Below, piece by piece: positions 19,978-29,974 of a stretch of DNA of 64,000 nucleotides (position 1 is its first letter; every line of letters starts with the position of its first letter). The notes below the pieces were generated by a model, which saw nothing but the letters and a program-made list of their open reading frames with translations, was not told the DNA's origin and did not search any database. The position numbers and the translations under genes were made by a program. This DNA comes from an uncultured Sphingomonadaceae bacterium (GTDB lineage: Bacteria; Pseudomonadota; Alphaproteobacteria; Sphingomonadales; Sphingomonadaceae). Location of the stretch: contig CANLUL010000001.1 in the NCBI GenBank assembly GCA_947494305.1, forward strand, positions 310,001 through 374,000, read 5' to 3'.

Positions 19978-21237
19978 ATGTCAGCAAGGGTGGAGAAGAT
20001 TTACACGGCCTTGGACATTGGGTCATCGAAAATCACCGCAATGATTGCGGGTAAGATGGACAATGGCGATCTGGCCGTATTGGGAACTGGTCAGCGCGAG
20101 AGCAAGGGCGTCAAGCGCGGCTATATTGCGGATACCGAGGTAACCGAACTCGATGTGCGCGACGCGGTGGAACAGGCAGAACGTATTGCCGGCACCAATA
20201 TTGATGACGTGTGGGTAAGTTTCTCTGCTGGCGGATTGACTAGTATGCTGACATCGGTGGAAACCGAACTGGGCGGTCATAGGGTCGAGCAAGAGGATAT
20301 TGACCATTTGCTCGATGCCGGTCGCAATAGCATCGACCCACAGGGCAAGATGGTGCTGCATGCGCAACCCGCCCTATATACGCTGGATGGTCTGAATGGT
20401 GTTAAGAAACCAAAGGGCCTGCATGCGGATCAGCTTGGCGTGGACATTCATGTGATCCTTGCCGACGGATCGCCCGTTCGCAATATTGATATGAGTGTTC
20501 GCGGAGCACATTTGAACGTGAAGTCTATTGTCGCATCACCAATCGCAACAGGAACGGCTTGTCTCTCGAAGGAAGAACGAGAGCTGGGTGTTGCACTGGT
20601 TGAACTAGGAGCGGAAGTTACCAATGTGGCACTGTTTGCGGGCGGCATGCTCGTTGGATTGAAAACCCTTCCTTATGGGGCGGCTGATGTGACTGATGAC
20701 ATCGCTTCGTCTTTTGGATTACGCCGGGCACAGGCCGAACGAATTAAGTGTTTCTTTGGATCGGCCACTACCAGCCCACGCGATAATCATGATGTCATTG
20801 ATTTGGAAATAGATGAACCCGTCGAAGGAACAGATGACGAGGGCCGGATTACGCGGGCACAGCTGATCGCTGTTATTCGTCAAAGACTGGATCATCTGAT
20901 TGGTGAAATTGGTCAGGCGCTTAAAGAACTGGGATTCACGGGTCCGGTCGGCAGGCAAGTAGTTCTAACTGGCGGTGGTGCGGAGCTAAAAGGTATCGCC
21001 GACTATGCCCAATCTGCCTTGGGCCGCACGGTTCGCGTAGGAAAGCCCACTGGTTTAACTGCCCTGCCGGAAGCGCATAGCGGGCCAGCATTTGCTGGTC
21101 TGGCCGGCCTTGCACTCTATGCTTCGGAAGACCCAGTTGACCTTCGATCACTGCCCAGTTCCCGCCAGAATGTGCATAAATATGGAGGATCAGCGGTGAT
21201 GGGACGTCTGATGTCAGCGATCCGAGGGAATTTTTGA
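19978..21237 (+). CDS. ftsA: Cell division protein FtsA
   Basis: A 419-residue actin-like ATPase that tethers FtsZ to the membrane. ALDIGSSKITAMI is the phosphate-1 motif and VVLTGGGAELKGI the phosphate-2/adenosine region. The C-terminus (VMGRLMSAIRGNF) can form the amphipathic membrane-targeting helix. A good ribosome site (AGGGAG) precedes the ATG. It is separated from ftsZ by about 105 bases, enough for a separate ftsZ promoter. Confidence 0.97.
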   Translation: MSARVEKIYTALDIGSSKITAMIAGKMDNGDLAVLGTGQRESKGVKRGYIADTEVTELDVRDAVEQAERIAGTNIDDVWVSFSAGGLTSMLTSVETELGGHRVEQEDIDHLLDAGRNSIDPQGKMVLHAQPALYTLDGLNGVKKPKGLHADQLGVDIHVILADGSPVRNIDMSVRGAHLNVKSIVASPIATGTACLSKEERELGVALVELGAEVTNVALFAGGMLVGLKTLPYGAADVTDDIASSFGLRRAQAERIKCFFGSATTSPRDNHDVIDLEIDEPVEGTDDEGRITRAQLIAVIRQRLDHLIGEIGQALKELGFTGPVGRQVVLTGGGAELKGIADYAQSALGRTVRVGKPTGLTALPEAHSGPAFAGLAGLALYASEDPVDLRSLPSSRQNVHKYGGSAVMGRLMSAIRGNF

Positions 21238-21342
21238 AAAAAGTGCCGCAAATATTAACTTTTAGGGTGATTCCTGCTGAATAATTGTGCAAAGCGTTAA
21301 CTAAATTACACAGTGTGAATTCATGTCCGGGGAGACAGAATA
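21238..21342 (+). promoter_or_regulatory. Probable ftsZ promoter/leader
   Basis: In an otherwise overlapping cluster this 105-base AT-rich gap stands out. It carries two TTAAC elements, at 21255-21259 and 21297-21301, and a GGGGAG ribosome site at 21329-21334. TTAA half-sites recall CtrA boxes, but the canonical seven-base spacing to a second TTAA is not met, so a CtrA site is not claimed. Confidence 0.35.
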
Positions 21343-22854
21343 ATGAGTATCAATATTGGGCCACCTGAAGTGGAAGAATTGAAGCCACGGATTGCAGTGA
21401 TCGGTGTTGGTGGTGCAGGTGGTAATGCGATCGCAAATATGATCGCAGCAAAAGTGGAGGGCGTCGATTTTATCGTCACCAATACCGATGCGCAATCTTT
21501 GAATAGCTCTCCCGCAGAACAGCGTATTCAGTTGGGCCCCGATATTACACAAGGTCTTGGCGCAGGTTCTCGTCCCGAAGTGGGGCGGGCTGCTGCGGAA
21601 GAAACCATTGAACTAGTCGAAAAGGCGCTGGAAGGCGCGCATATGTGTTTTATCGCAGCTGGTATGGGCGGTGGAACCGGTACGGGCGCTGCCCCCGTTA
21701 TCGCCAAAATGGCGCGTGACAAAGGTGTTTTGACCGTTGGTGTTGTGACAAAACCGTTTACGTTTGAAGGCACACGCCGGATGAAATCAGCTGAGGCAGG
21801 TATCGACGAGTTGCAGCAAAATGTTGATACGCTGATCGTTATTCCGAACCAGAATTTGTTCTTGGTTGCCAATCCGAACACAACTTTCAAAGAGGCGTTT
21901 TTGTTAGCCGATGAAGTTCTGCAACAGGGTGTTCGCGGTATTACCGATTTGATGGTTATGCCTGGTTTGATTAATCTGGATTTTGCCGATGTGCGTAGCG
22001 TGATGCACGAGATGGGTAAGGCAATGATGGGAACCGGCGAAGCTGAAGGTGACGGTCGTGCTCTGGAAGCTGCTGAAAAAGCAATTGCGAACCCGCTTCT
22101 TGATGGCGTGTCAATGCAAGGTGCAAAAGGCGTAATCGTATCCATTACTGGCGGCGAAGACATGCGCTTGATGGAAGTCGATGAAGCGGCAAACCACATT
22201 CGTGAACTGGTGGATCCCGAAGCCAATATCATTTGGGGTAGTGCATTTAATGAAAACCTTGATGGCCGTATTCGCGTGTCCGTTGTAGCAACCGGAATTG
22301 ACAGTGATGGAACGGCTGTTGCGCCTCCGCCAACAGCATCTTTTGCCATGAGCAATACGCCTCCTGCTGAAGACCCCGAACCACAGAGCTCTCCCTTCTC
22401 TTCTGATTTGAGTGCGGATGATGAGGGCGAAGAAGATAAGGTTGAAGATATCGCCGAAGCAGAGGAGGCGCCATTCGCAGCACCTGAACCGGAAGTGTCT
22501 CCGGCACCGGCAGCTGTTTATGATGACGATATTGCGGAAGGCGAAGAAGATGTTTCCCCCGCACCATCTTTCGCTTCCTTGACACCGGGAATGAGCGATG
22601 ACGAACCAGCAGATGATGATGAACTGGTTCTGGGTGATGAAAATGTTGAGCCAATGGCTGAAGAAGTTGTGGCGGAACCAGAAAGTCATGGCGCACCTCC
22701 GCGAGTTGCCAGCGGCGGCGGGACGTTGTTCGAACGCATGTCTAACCTTACCAGAGGTAGCGGAAAATCGGATGAAGAAGATGCTGATGGAGAAGAAAAA
22801 TCGAAAGATCCGCTGGATATTCCGCGTTTTCTAAACCGTCAAAATAACCAGTAG
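21343..22854 (+). CDS. ftsZ: Cell division protein FtsZ
   Basis: A 503-residue tubulin homologue that forms the cytokinetic ring. The nucleotide motif GGGTGTG lies at about 109-115, and the N-terminal [11 protein letters not shown] segment binds GTP. The globular domain ends near residue 320 and is followed by an acidic, Pro/Glu/Asp-rich linker of roughly 165 residues. The conserved C-terminal peptide ([12 protein letters not shown]) at the end binds FtsA and other partners. The long linker is typical of alphaproteobacteria. It is the last gene of the dcw cluster. Confidence 0.98.
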   Translation: MSINIGPPEVEELKPRIAVIGVGGAGGNAIANMIAAKVEGVDFIVTNTDAQSLNSSPAEQRIQLGPDITQGLGAGSRPEVGRAAAEETIELVEKALEGAHMCFIAAGMGGGTGTGAAPVIAKMARDKGVLTVGVVTKPFTFEGTRRMKSAEAGIDELQQNVDTLIVIPNQNLFLVANPNTTFKEAFLLADEVLQQGVRGITDLMVMPGLINLDFADVRSVMHEMGKAMMGTGEAEGDGRALEAAEKAIANPLLDGVSMQGAKGVIVSITGGEDMRLMEVDEAANHIRELVDPEANIIWGSAFNENLDGRIRVSVVATGIDSDGTAVAPPPTASFAMSNTPPAEDPEPQSSPFSSDLSADDEGEEDKVEDIAEAEEAPFAAPEPEVSPAPAAVYDDDIAEGEEDVSPAPSFASLTPGMSDDEPADDDELVLGDENVEPMAEEVVAEPESHGAPPRVASGGGTLFERMSNLTRGSGKSDEEDADGEEKSKDPLDIPRFLNRQNNQ

Positions 22855-22862
22855 CCTGGAAG

Positions 22863-22888
22863 GTGGTCGTTATTTTCAACGCGACCAC
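22863..22888 (+). terminator. Hairpin after ftsZ
   Basis: GTGGTCG at 22863-22869 pairs perfectly with CGACCAC at 22882-22888 across a 12-base loop, nine bases after the ftsZ stop. No T-run follows, so it may be a transcript-end stabiliser or a weak terminator. Confidence 0.4.
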
Positions 22889-22963
22889 TGAGAAATGGAA
22901 TAGAGTTTATCGGTCGTTCGGGGCGGTTTGCCTCTCGTTTTGTTGCGGAGGGTTGATTTTCCG

Positions 22964-24904
22964 ATGCACCGACCCTTTATCAAGCACGTGATTAAGCTAT
23001 TCAAATATGTTTCGTTGGCAGCCTTACCATTGGCTGCTTTTGCTGTGCCAACAAGCCACGCAGCTGCGCAAAATACAAATGCCGGCAATTCGGTTGATTT
23101 GCAAAATGCTTTGCGCCGGATTGCAAGGAATTCAAATGACAGTTCGGCTTTGGCTGATGCTGGGCTTGCTGCTCTGAAACTAGGCGATACCCGGGCCGCT
23201 ATCGGCTTTTTAGCCAAAGCGGATCAGATCTATCCAAATAGCGGAAGAGTGAAGGCAGGACTAGCGCGGGCATTGTTGATCGAAGAAAACCCTTTCGGTG
23301 CACTTCGCTATTTTGATCAAGCTGTTAAAAATGGGATCCCACTGCGATCAATCGCCGAAGATCGAGGATTGGCTTATGATCTGATCGGCCGCAATGCTGA
23401 TGCGCAAAAAGACTATGAGTTGGCCTTGCGCTATGGTGACAATGATCAACTCCGCAGCCGTTATGCGATTTCCCTTGGCATTGGTGGAAACATGGCAAAG
23501 GCTGATGAGGTTTTGAATCCATTATTGCAGAAAAGCGATCGGGACGCTTGGCGGAACCGTGCATTTCTCTTGGCCATGAATGACCGGAAGAAAGATGCGA
23601 ACGGGATAGCGCGTCAGACCATGCAGCGCCGCATGGCAAATGCGATCAAACCCTTTTTTGACCGTATGCCAAAGCTGACGGCAGCGCAGAAAGCTGCCGC
23701 TATACATTTCGGGCATTTTCCAGCGAGCGAGAATATCGGTGTTGATGTATCCTCTGTTCGATATGCCGCGAATTCTGCTGTACGGGGCGGCGACGGTGCG
23801 GATGCAGGTTTGATACCTTTGGGTAAGCCACTTGGTTCTGACGCCAAGAAGCCACGTGTTTTGGCTATGCCAGACACTTCTTCCAGACGGCGGCCAGGAA
23901 AAGCTAGCAACAGTCGTCGCACCAATTCCAAAAAGCCGGTCGAGATTGTGATACTTGATAACGCGTCATTGCCGTCACCATCTAGTCGCAGTAAAAGAGG
24001 TGAAAGACGGATTGCTGCAAATTCTAGGGAGGGGCGACGTCTGTTGCGCCAAGCCGCTAAAGATGGTTCTTCTGAAGCCCAAGACTATTTAGAAAAACAA
24101 AAATCGAAGACAGTGCAGACGGCGAAAGCGAAGATGCCAAAGCAGACACCTGCGCCCGCGAAAATCACACCTACGATAAAACCACCTGTTGCTGCACCAA
24201 CGCGATTGGCAACAAAACAACCCGCAGCACCTGGATTTGAAACGCTTTCAAAAGGTTCTGGACGGAAAAACAGCTCGGCGACTGAAATTGCCAGCTTGAA
24301 TGCAAAACCACCGAACCTGATATCGTCATCTATTGAACGCAAAGTGGCCGTAGGGAATGTTCAGCCTCAACAAAAGAAGCCGGTTCAATTGGTCAATTTT
24401 GATTTGGCAAATGCAGGGACTTCTGTTGGAGCGGGGCCTGTCCAAATTGCGCAGGCTGATGTTGAGCGCAAACCATTGGCAGATATTATGAAAACCATTT
24501 CTATTCCCGATGCGGAAAAGAAAGCGGATATCGTACCGGTTGATTTGGAATCAATTGAGCCAGCCAGGAAGAAGCCGATAGTTAAAGCGGAACCAAAACC
24601 TGAGCCAAAAAAGGTTGAGCCGAAAAAAGAAGAGCATCCCAAACGCTATTGGGTGCAACTGGCCACCGGTTCCAATCTCAATGCACTTAAATATGACTTC
24701 CGACGAATGAAGAAGAAAAACGCCGGACTTTTCGGAGATATGAATGGGTGGACCTCTCCCTGGGGGAAAACCCGGCGAATGGTTGTTGGTCCTTTTAGTG
24801 ACCTATCCAGCGCCAAGAAATTTGATGCCGCATTCCGCAAAAATGGCGGAGACAGTTTTGCCTGGGTCAGCGCCAAGGGTACGAAAGTGCATAAGCTGCC
24901 GTAA
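22964..24904 (+). CDS. Exported TPR and SPOR domain protein
   Basis: A 646-residue protein. It has an N-terminal signal peptide (residues 1 to about 30, ending AAAQ), a tetratricopeptide-like helical region (about 35-200), a long basic low-complexity Pro/Lys/Ser region and a C-terminal SPOR domain (about 559-640, starting RYWVQLATGS). SPOR domains bind glycan strands lacking stem peptides at division sites, so a role in septal wall metabolism fits its place right after ftsZ. The ATG at 22964 is chosen because it starts the signal peptide; TTG at 22928 is an alternative. The middle region has no recognisable domain. Confidence 0.85.
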   Translation: MHRPFIKHVIKLFKYVSLAALPLAAFAVPTSHAAAQNTNAGNSVDLQNALRRIARNSNDSSALADAGLAALKLGDTRAAIGFLAKADQIYPNSGRVKAGLARALLIEENPFGALRYFDQAVKNGIPLRSIAEDRGLAYDLIGRNADAQKDYELALRYGDNDQLRSRYAISLGIGGNMAKADEVLNPLLQKSDRDAWRNRAFLLAMNDRKKDANGIARQTMQRRMANAIKPFFDRMPKLTAAQKAAAIHFGHFPASENIGVDVSSVRYAANSAVRGGDGADAGLIPLGKPLGSDAKKPRVLAMPDTSSRRRPGKASNSRRTNSKKPVEIVILDNASLPSPSSRSKRGERRIAANSREGRRLLRQAAKDGSSEAQDYLEKQKSKTVQTAKAKMPKQTPAPAKITPTIKPPVAAPTRLATKQPAAPGFETLSKGSGRKNSSATEIASLNAKPPNLISSSIERKVAVGNVQPQQKKPVQLVNFDLANAGTSVGAGPVQIAQADVERKPLADIMKTISIPDAEKKADIVPVDLESIEPARKKPIVKAEPKPEPKKVEPKKEEHPKRYWVQLATGSNLNALKYDFRRMKKKNAGLFGDMNGWTSPWGKTRRMVVGPFSDLSSAKKFDAAFRKNGGDSFAWVSAKGTKVHKLP

Positions 24905-24917
24905 TGAAACCTCCTGA

Positions 24918-26072
24918 ATGATGAAACTAGCAAGCTATGCCAGTGATCCGCTGGCAAGTCGGGGGCGGCTTCATGATGAAAAGCGAGATTTAACACGCGG
25001 TCCAAGGGATGATTTCCAACGTGATAGGGACCGGATCATTCATTCGATTTCATTTCGTCGTTTGCGCCACAAAACGCAGGTATTTGTGGCCCCCGATGGA
25101 GATCACTATCGAGTGCGGCTAACGCATAGTCTGGAAGTTGCTCAAATTGGGCGGACACTAGCCCGCGCATTGGGTCTCAACGAGGATCTGACAGAGGCGC
25201 TTTGTCTTGCCCATGATATCGGCCATCCACCCTTTGGTCATGCCGGAGAAGACGCCTTGGAAGAAGCGTTAGTCGGGTTCGGCGGTTTTGACCATAACGC
25301 GCATACGCTTCGCACTTTAACGACACTGGAAAATCCATATCCACGTTGGGATGGATTGAACCTGACATGGGAGATGTTGGAGGGATTGGCCAAGCATAAT
25401 GGTCCGGTATCGGATCCGACCTGGGCATTGGCAAAGATTGACGCTGCGATGGATCTGGATTTGCGGAGATGGCCATCGCTAGAAGCGCAAGTTGCCGCGA
25501 TTGCCGATGATATTGCCTATGATAATCATGATATTGATGACGGCATCCGGGCAGGGTTGTTGAGTCTGGATCAGTTGCTCGAAATGCCATTTATAGCACA
25601 ACGTTGGGAAGATATTCGTCGGCGTTTCCCCGATGTGTCCGAAGAAAAACTGTTGCCGGAACTGATCCGAGACCAGATTGGATTGATGGTCAATGACGTT
25701 TTAGAAGCAACCCGTTCGCAGATTTCTCATCACAATATCGAGACTCTGGAAGACGTCAGGCAGGCGGGAGAGATGGTCAGCGGGTTTTCAGATGAAATGG
25801 CCGAGAAAGAGCGGACCCTGAAGGGTTTTATGTATGAAAACCTCTATCATCATCCCAAACAACTGGCTGCTGCTGATGAAGGCAAAATCATGGTTGCAGG
25901 TTTAATCGAAGCCTATCGGAATGATCCCGAATTGATGCCATCTGATTGGGCAGCGACTTTGCCGACAGAGGAACCAGCAAGAATTCGACATATTGCTGAT
26001 TTCCTCGCCGGGATGACAGACCGATATGCGAAAAACCGCTATGGTGAAATTTACGGAGATCGGCATGGTTGA
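24918..26072 (+). CDS. dgt: Deoxyguanosinetriphosphate triphosphohydrolase-like protein
   Basis: A 384-residue HD-domain phosphohydrolase of the dGTPase type, converting dNTPs to deoxynucleosides and triphosphate. The metal site is formed by H70 in RLTHSLEV and H99-D100 in [12 protein letters not shown], with a further conserved aspartate in [11 protein letters not shown]. The N-terminal [17 protein letters not shown] is typical of the type-2 subfamily. Two adjacent ATGs (24918, 24921) are equally plausible. It overlaps the next gene by eight bases. Confidence 0.93.
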   Translation: MMKLASYASDPLASRGRLHDEKRDLTRGPRDDFQRDRDRIIHSISFRRLRHKTQVFVAPDGDHYRVRLTHSLEVAQIGRTLARALGLNEDLTEALCLAHDIGHPPFGHAGEDALEEALVGFGGFDHNAHTLRTLTTLENPYPRWDGLNLTWEMLEGLAKHNGPVSDPTWALAKIDAAMDLDLRRWPSLEAQVAAIADDIAYDNHDIDDGIRAGLLSLDQLLEMPFIAQRWEDIRRRFPDVSEEKLLPELIRDQIGLMVNDVLEATRSQISHHNIETLEDVRQAGEMVSGFSDEMAEKERTLKGFMYENLYHHPKQLAAADEGKIMVAGLIEAYRNDPELMPSDWAATLPTEEPARIRHIADFLAGMTDRYAKNRYGEIYGDRHG

Positions 26073-26724
26073 AAAAATACTGATTGTTGGCGGAACTGGT
26101 TTGATTGGCAATTTGCTGATCAAAGAACTGGTGAAGCGGGCAGGCGGAAAAGGGTTGCACTTACTTTTTCGGCGACCCTACCGAGAAGATGTTGGTGCGG
26201 GGAAAGTCCATGTGCAATTGCAGGAAAACTGGCCGGCAACGATTAAGAAACTGAAACCGAAAACGGTTATTTCCTGTCTGGGCACAACGATCAAGAAAGC
26301 TGGCTCACAAGAAGCATTCGCCGCGGTGGATCGAGATTTGGTTGCCAGCGTTGCAAAGGCGGCAAAAAAAGCAGGGGCACGGCATTTCCTATCCGTGTCC
26401 TCAACTATGGCCGATAGCAGTGCTTCCAGTTTTTACCTAAAAACCAAGGGCGAAGCTGAGGATGTGCTGCAGGAACATAATTTTGATCGGTTAGATATTA
26501 TTCGCCCAGGTCTGCTGCGTGGAGATCGGACCAATGATTTCAGGGTTGGGGAAAGACTGGCCATCGCGGCGAGTCCGGTAATGGATATTTTGCTGCACGG
26601 AAAATTCCGTCGATACCGCTCAATACACGCCGAAAATGTGGCAACCGCCATCGCCAATTTAATCGGCGCGGATCCGAATGGCGCGCATATCCATGAGAAT
26701 GATCAAATAATGGATTTGGTTTAG
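26065..26724 (+). CDS. NAD(P)-binding Rossmann protein, HTATIP2/YbjT-like
   Basis: A 219-residue atypical short-chain dehydrogenase-like protein. [15 protein letters not shown] is the dinucleotide-binding glycine motif. Later segments resemble the HTATIP2/oxidoreductase group: [29 protein letters not shown] and [11 protein letters not shown]. The substrate is unknown. The ATG at 26065 lies after GGAG and within the last codons of dgt, so translation is coupled; an upstream in-frame ATG at 26026 would extend it by 13 residues. A terminator follows at 26746. Confidence 0.82.
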   Translation: MVEKILIVGGTGLIGNLLIKELVKRAGGKGLHLLFRRPYREDVGAGKVHVQLQENWPATIKKLKPKTVISCLGTTIKKAGSQEAFAAVDRDLVASVAKAAKKAGARHFLSVSSTMADSSASSFYLKTKGEAEDVLQEHNFDRLDIIRPGLLRGDRTNDFRVGERLAIAASPVMDILLHGKFRRYRSIHAENVATAIANLIGADPNGAHIHENDQIMDLV

Positions 26725-26745
26725 CGATAATTCTCATAGAATCAT

Positions 26746-26790
26746 TGACTCCAGCGCCTCGCTGAGTCACTTCTTTTGCTGCTTTTGATC
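26746..26790 (+). terminator. Rho-independent terminator after dgt operon
   Basis: TGACTC-(C)-AGCG at 26746-26756 pairs with CGCTGAGTCA at 26760-26769: ten pairs, one bulged C and a three-base loop. It is followed by the T-rich CTTCTTTTGCTGCTTTT. It separates the dgt unit from the riboswitch-controlled gcv operon. Confidence 0.75.
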
Positions 26791-26806
26791 TTTCAGATCA
26801 TCAGGC

Positions 26807-27012
26807 TGTGCGGGAGAGCGTTTGCGTTTCCTTCAGGTCACAATAGCCGCCGAAGGAGCAACCGCCCCGGAAACTCTCAGGCCACTGGACCGCACAAGTC
26901 TTACAAGCACTCTGGAAAGAGGGCGGATGATCAATAGGGTCAACGCCCCACCGAAGGGGAAAGTCTTCACTCAAATGAAGGCCTAAGCTCTCAGGTTCCG
27001 TGACAGAGGGGG
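26807..27012 (+). ncRNA. Tandem glycine riboswitch
   Basis: Two glycine aptamers in series ahead of gcvT. Aptamer 1 spans 26807-26896, closed by TGTGCGG pairing with CCGCACA. Aptamer 2 spans about 26910-27008, closed by CTCTG with CAGAG. Both contain the conserved CTCTCAGG core (26874-26881 and 26988-26995) and the CCGAAGG element. Tandem glycine riboswitches usually switch on glycine cleavage genes when glycine is abundant, and the downstream operon is gcvT-H-PA-PB. The distance from aptamer 2 to the gcvT start is about 50 bases. No clear terminator follows, so control may be at translation initiation. Confidence 0.93.
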
Positions 27013-27060
27013 CAGTTTTGCAGGGCTTTGCTGTGGGCTGTCTTTTGATGCGGAAAATTG

Positions 27061-28203
27061 ATGAGTGAAAATACAGAAAATTTGAAACAACTGCCACTTG
27101 GTGACTGGCACCGAAGTCTTGGCGCACGGATGGTGCCGTTCGCTGGCTATGAAATGCCGGTGCAATATGAAGGCGTAATGGCCGAGCATATCTGGACGCG
27201 TACCGAAGCAGGTCTGTTTGACGTCTCTCATATGGGGCAGGTTAATTTGAGCGGTGAAGGTGCGGCGGAAGCGTTGGAAGCAATCACGCCCGGAAATCTC
27301 TCCGCTCTGGGTGCCGGAAAGATACGTTATACTTTGCTGCTCGCGCAGGATGGTGGAATATTGGACGATCTGATGGTTACCAATACTGGGCGTAATCTCT
27401 ATCTCGTGGTCAACGGCGCGACGAAGCATGATGATATTGCCTATATGCGGCAGCAATTACCGGTTTCTGTTACGCTTGATCACCTTGAAGATGCAGCTTT
27501 ACTGGCGTTGCAAGGGCCAAAGGCTGGTGAGGCGTTAGTGAAGCTCGATGTTCAACCGCTCGAAGCTGGCTGGCCTGTTCCGGCCGATCTACACTTTATG
27601 GAAGCCGGCCCATTTCTCTGGAATGCTATTCCGTTGGGGATCAGTCGTTCAGGCTACACCGGAGAAGACGGCTTTGAGATCAGTGTGCCGGCCGAACATG
27701 CGGAGGCTCTCGCAAGTGCGCTGACTGATCTGGAAGAAGTCCGCCCTATCGGACTGGGTGCGCGGGATAGTTTGAGGCTTGAGGCGGGCCTGCCCCTCTA
27801 TGGTCATGATATGGATGCTGGTGTTTTGCCAGTGGAGGCAAATTTGAACTTTGCTTTGTCCAAAATTCGCCGCGAAGAAGGCAAGTTTGCCGGCGCTGAA
27901 CGTGTTTTGGCACAATATCCTGATAAATCTGAAATCAAGCGTGTTGGCTTGTTTATCGACGGCCGTCAGCCGGTGCGCGAGGGTGCAGATGTCGTTGATG
28001 ATGCTGGAAATTCGATTGGAAAAGTTACAAGTGGCGGGTTCTCCCCCACGCTCCAGCGACCAATAGCGATGGCCTATGTTCCGAGGGAATTGTCCGCAAC
28101 GGGCACCGCCATCACCGTGCTACAACGCAAAAAACAAATTGCATGTACCGTCGCAGACATGCCCTTTGTGCCGCATAACTATCACCGCAAACCGAAAATA
28201 TAG
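27061..28203 (+). CDS. gcvT: Glycine cleavage system T protein (aminomethyltransferase)
   Basis: A 380-residue tetrahydrofolate-dependent aminomethyltransferase. It takes the aminomethyl group from lipoyl-H protein, releasing ammonia and giving methylene-tetrahydrofolate. Conserved segments are LFDVSHMGQ, the GARDSLRLEAGLPLYGHD folate-site region and VTSGGFSPTLQ near the C-terminus. The ATG at 27061 is preferred over the adjacent TTG at 27058. It is the first gene of a four-gene operon controlled by the glycine riboswitch. Confidence 0.97.
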   Translation: MSENTENLKQLPLGDWHRSLGARMVPFAGYEMPVQYEGVMAEHIWTRTEAGLFDVSHMGQVNLSGEGAAEALEAITPGNLSALGAGKIRYTLLLAQDGGILDDLMVTNTGRNLYLVVNGATKHDDIAYMRQQLPVSVTLDHLEDAALLALQGPKAGEALVKLDVQPLEAGWPVPADLHFMEAGPFLWNAIPLGISRSGYTGEDGFEISVPAEHAEALASALTDLEEVRPIGLGARDSLRLEAGLPLYGHDMDAGVLPVEANLNFALSKIRREEGKFAGAERVLAQYPDKSEIKRVGLFIDGRQPVREGADVVDDAGNSIGKVTSGGFSPTLQRPIAMAYVPRELSATGTAITVLQRKKQIACTVADMPFVPHNYHRKPKI

Positions 28204-28226
28204 ACTAGCCGAGAGGGGACGTAATA

Positions 28227-28598
28227 ATGAGCCGATATTTTACCGAAGAACATGAATGGGTCGATGTCGAAGGCGACACGGCGACTGTTGGAATTACCGA
28301 ATATGCGCAGGAGCAGCTCGGTGATATTGTTTTTGTAGAAACACCCGATGTCGGTTCGGAATTGTCGCAGGGAGATGATGCTGCAGTCGTGGAATCGGTC
28401 AAAGCAGCGTCGGATGTATATGCGGCTGTGTCAGGTGAAGTGATCGAAGTGAATGAAGCGTTGGAAGAAGAACCTGCGCTAGTCAATTCATCCGCCGAAG
28501 AAGATGGCTGGTTTTTCCGCCTGACTTTGTCGGATAAAGATGAGCTCTCCGATCTGATGGACGAAAAGGCCTACAAGGCATTTGTCGATAATCTCTAA
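28227..28598 (+). CDS. gcvH: Glycine cleavage system H protein
   Basis: A 123-residue lipoyl carrier protein that shuttles the aminomethyl and dihydrolipoyl intermediates among the P, T and L proteins. The lipoylated lysine lies in [13 protein letters not shown] (about residue 63), and [11 protein letters not shown] marks the N-terminus. The length matches the family. GAGAGGGG precedes the ATG. It lies 23 bases after gcvT. Confidence 0.97.
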   Translation: MSRYFTEEHEWVDVEGDTATVGITEYAQEQLGDIVFVETPDVGSELSQGDDAAVVESVKAASDVYAAVSGEVIEVNEALEEEPALVNSSAEEDGWFFRLTLSDKDELSDLMDEKAYKAFVDNL

Positions 28599-28615
28599 AT
28601 AATTAGGAAATAACA

Positions 28616-29974
28616 ATGCGTTATCTGCCCCAAACTCCGGAAGATCGTCAGGCTATGCTAGCCGCTATCGGTGCCGGTTCGGTCGATGAATTATTTATCG
28701 ATGTACCTGCTGAAGTGCAATTGGACGGACCGATCCGTGACCTGCCGATGCATGCTGGAGAAATGGCGGTCGAAGCGCATATGAAGGCATTGGCCAAGCG
28801 CAATCACGCGGCTGGCGATATGCCATTCTTCCTGGGCGCAGGGGCGTATCGCCACCATGTCCCCGCTTCTGTCGATCACATCATTCAGCGCGGTGAGTTT
28901 TTGACCGCCTATACGCCTTATCAACCTGAAATCGCACAAGGTACGCTGCAGACATTGTTTGAGTTCCAAACCCAGGTCGCGCGGCTATTTGGCGTCGATG
29001 TAGCCAATGCCAGCATGTATGATGGTTCAACAGCATGTTGGGAAGCCATTGTTATGGCGCGGCGGATTACCAAACGAGGTAAGGCCGTTCTCTCCTCCGG
29101 TTTGCATCCGCACTATGTGTCGGTTTGCAATACGATGGCACGATTTACCAAAGACCATTTGGTTTATGAAGCGCCTGCATTTGATGCGATTGGCGATAGT
29201 GAAGCGCTGCTAGACCAAATTGATGATGAGACCAGTTGCGTGGTCGTTCAATATCCCGATATTTTGGGACGTATCTCCGACATGTCAGCTTTGGCTGAGA
29301 AAGCACATGCGCATAAGGCATTGTTGATTGCTGTTGTTACCGAGCCGGTCGCACTGGGCGCGATTAAATCGCCTGGTGAAATGGATGCAGATATCGTGGT
29401 GGGCGAAGGTCAATCATTGGGTGTGGGGCTGCAGTTTGGCGGACCGTATGTCGGCCTGTTTGGGTGCAAACAGAAATATGTGCGGCAGATGCCTGGTCGG
29501 CTATGCGGTGAAACGGTTGATGCCGAGGGAAAGCGCGGATTTGTATTGACGCTTTCCACGCGCGAACAGCATATCCGCCGAGAAAAAGCGACGTCTAATA
29601 TTTGCACCAATAGTGGCCTATGCGCTTTGGCGTTTACTGCCCATATGACTTTGCTTGGCGAAAAAGGTCTTCGCGAACTGGCCATGCTCAATCATAAAAA
29701 AGCGGTGCAGGTGGCTGATCGACTGAACGTTATCAACGGCGTCACCTTGTTGAACGATAGCTTCTTCAATGAGTTTACGCTGATTCTTGATCAAGACGCC
29801 CGCCCAATTGTGCGGCGATTGGCCGACCAAAGAATATTAGCCGGTGTGTCGTTGGGACGGCTTTATCCAGAGGAAGAGAAGTTGGCTCACGGGCTTTTGG
29901 TCGCCGTGACAGAAACGTCAACGGATGATGAAGTTGAACAGTTGGCGACTGCGCTGGAAAGTGAACTGTCATGA
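28616..29974 (+). CDS. gcvPA: Glycine dehydrogenase (decarboxylating) subunit 1
   Basis: A 452-residue N-terminal half of the glycine cleavage P protein, in its split form. It contains the MRYLPQT start, [40 protein letters not shown] and a C-terminal small domain. The catalytic PLP lysine is not here but in subunit 2, so the two form an obligate alpha2beta2 enzyme that decarboxylates glycine. The TGA overlaps the gcvPB ATG by four bases, ensuring balanced synthesis. Confidence 0.97.
   Translation: MRYLPQTPEDRQAMLAAIGAGSVDELFIDVPAEVQLDGPIRDLPMHAGEMAVEAHMKALAKRNHAAGDMPFFLGAGAYRHHVPASVDHIIQRGEFLTAYTPYQPEIAQGTLQTLFEFQTQVARLFGVDVANASMYDGSTACWEAIVMARRITKRGKAVLSSGLHPHYVSVCNTMARFTKDHLVYEAPAFDAIGDSEALLDQIDDETSCVVVQYPDILGRISDMSALAEKAHAHKALLIAVVTEPVALGAIKSPGEMDADIVVGEGQSLGVGLQFGGPYVGLFGCKQKYVRQMPGRLCGETVDAEGKRGFVLTLSTREQHIRREKATSNICTNSGLCALAFTAHMTLLGEKGLRELAMLNHKKAVQVADRLNVINGVTLLNDSFFNEFTLILDQDARPIVRRLADQRILAGVSLGRLYPEEEKLAHGLLVAVTETSTDDEVEQLATALESELS

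Noticed and set aside
21255-21301. Possible CtrA sites before ftsZ
   Set aside because: TTAAC occurs twice, but neither has a second TTAA at the seven-base spacing of the CtrA consensus.
21528-22355. 275-residue open frame on the minus strand
   Set aside because: It lies entirely antisense to ftsZ, has no ribosome site or recognisable domain, and a Ser/Pro/Ile-rich composition typical of antisense frames.
26026-26064. Upstream ATG for the NAD(P)-binding protein
   Set aside because: It would add 13 residues before the Rossmann strand and lie deep inside dgt; the ATG at 26065 has a GGAG site and gives the standard N-terminus.
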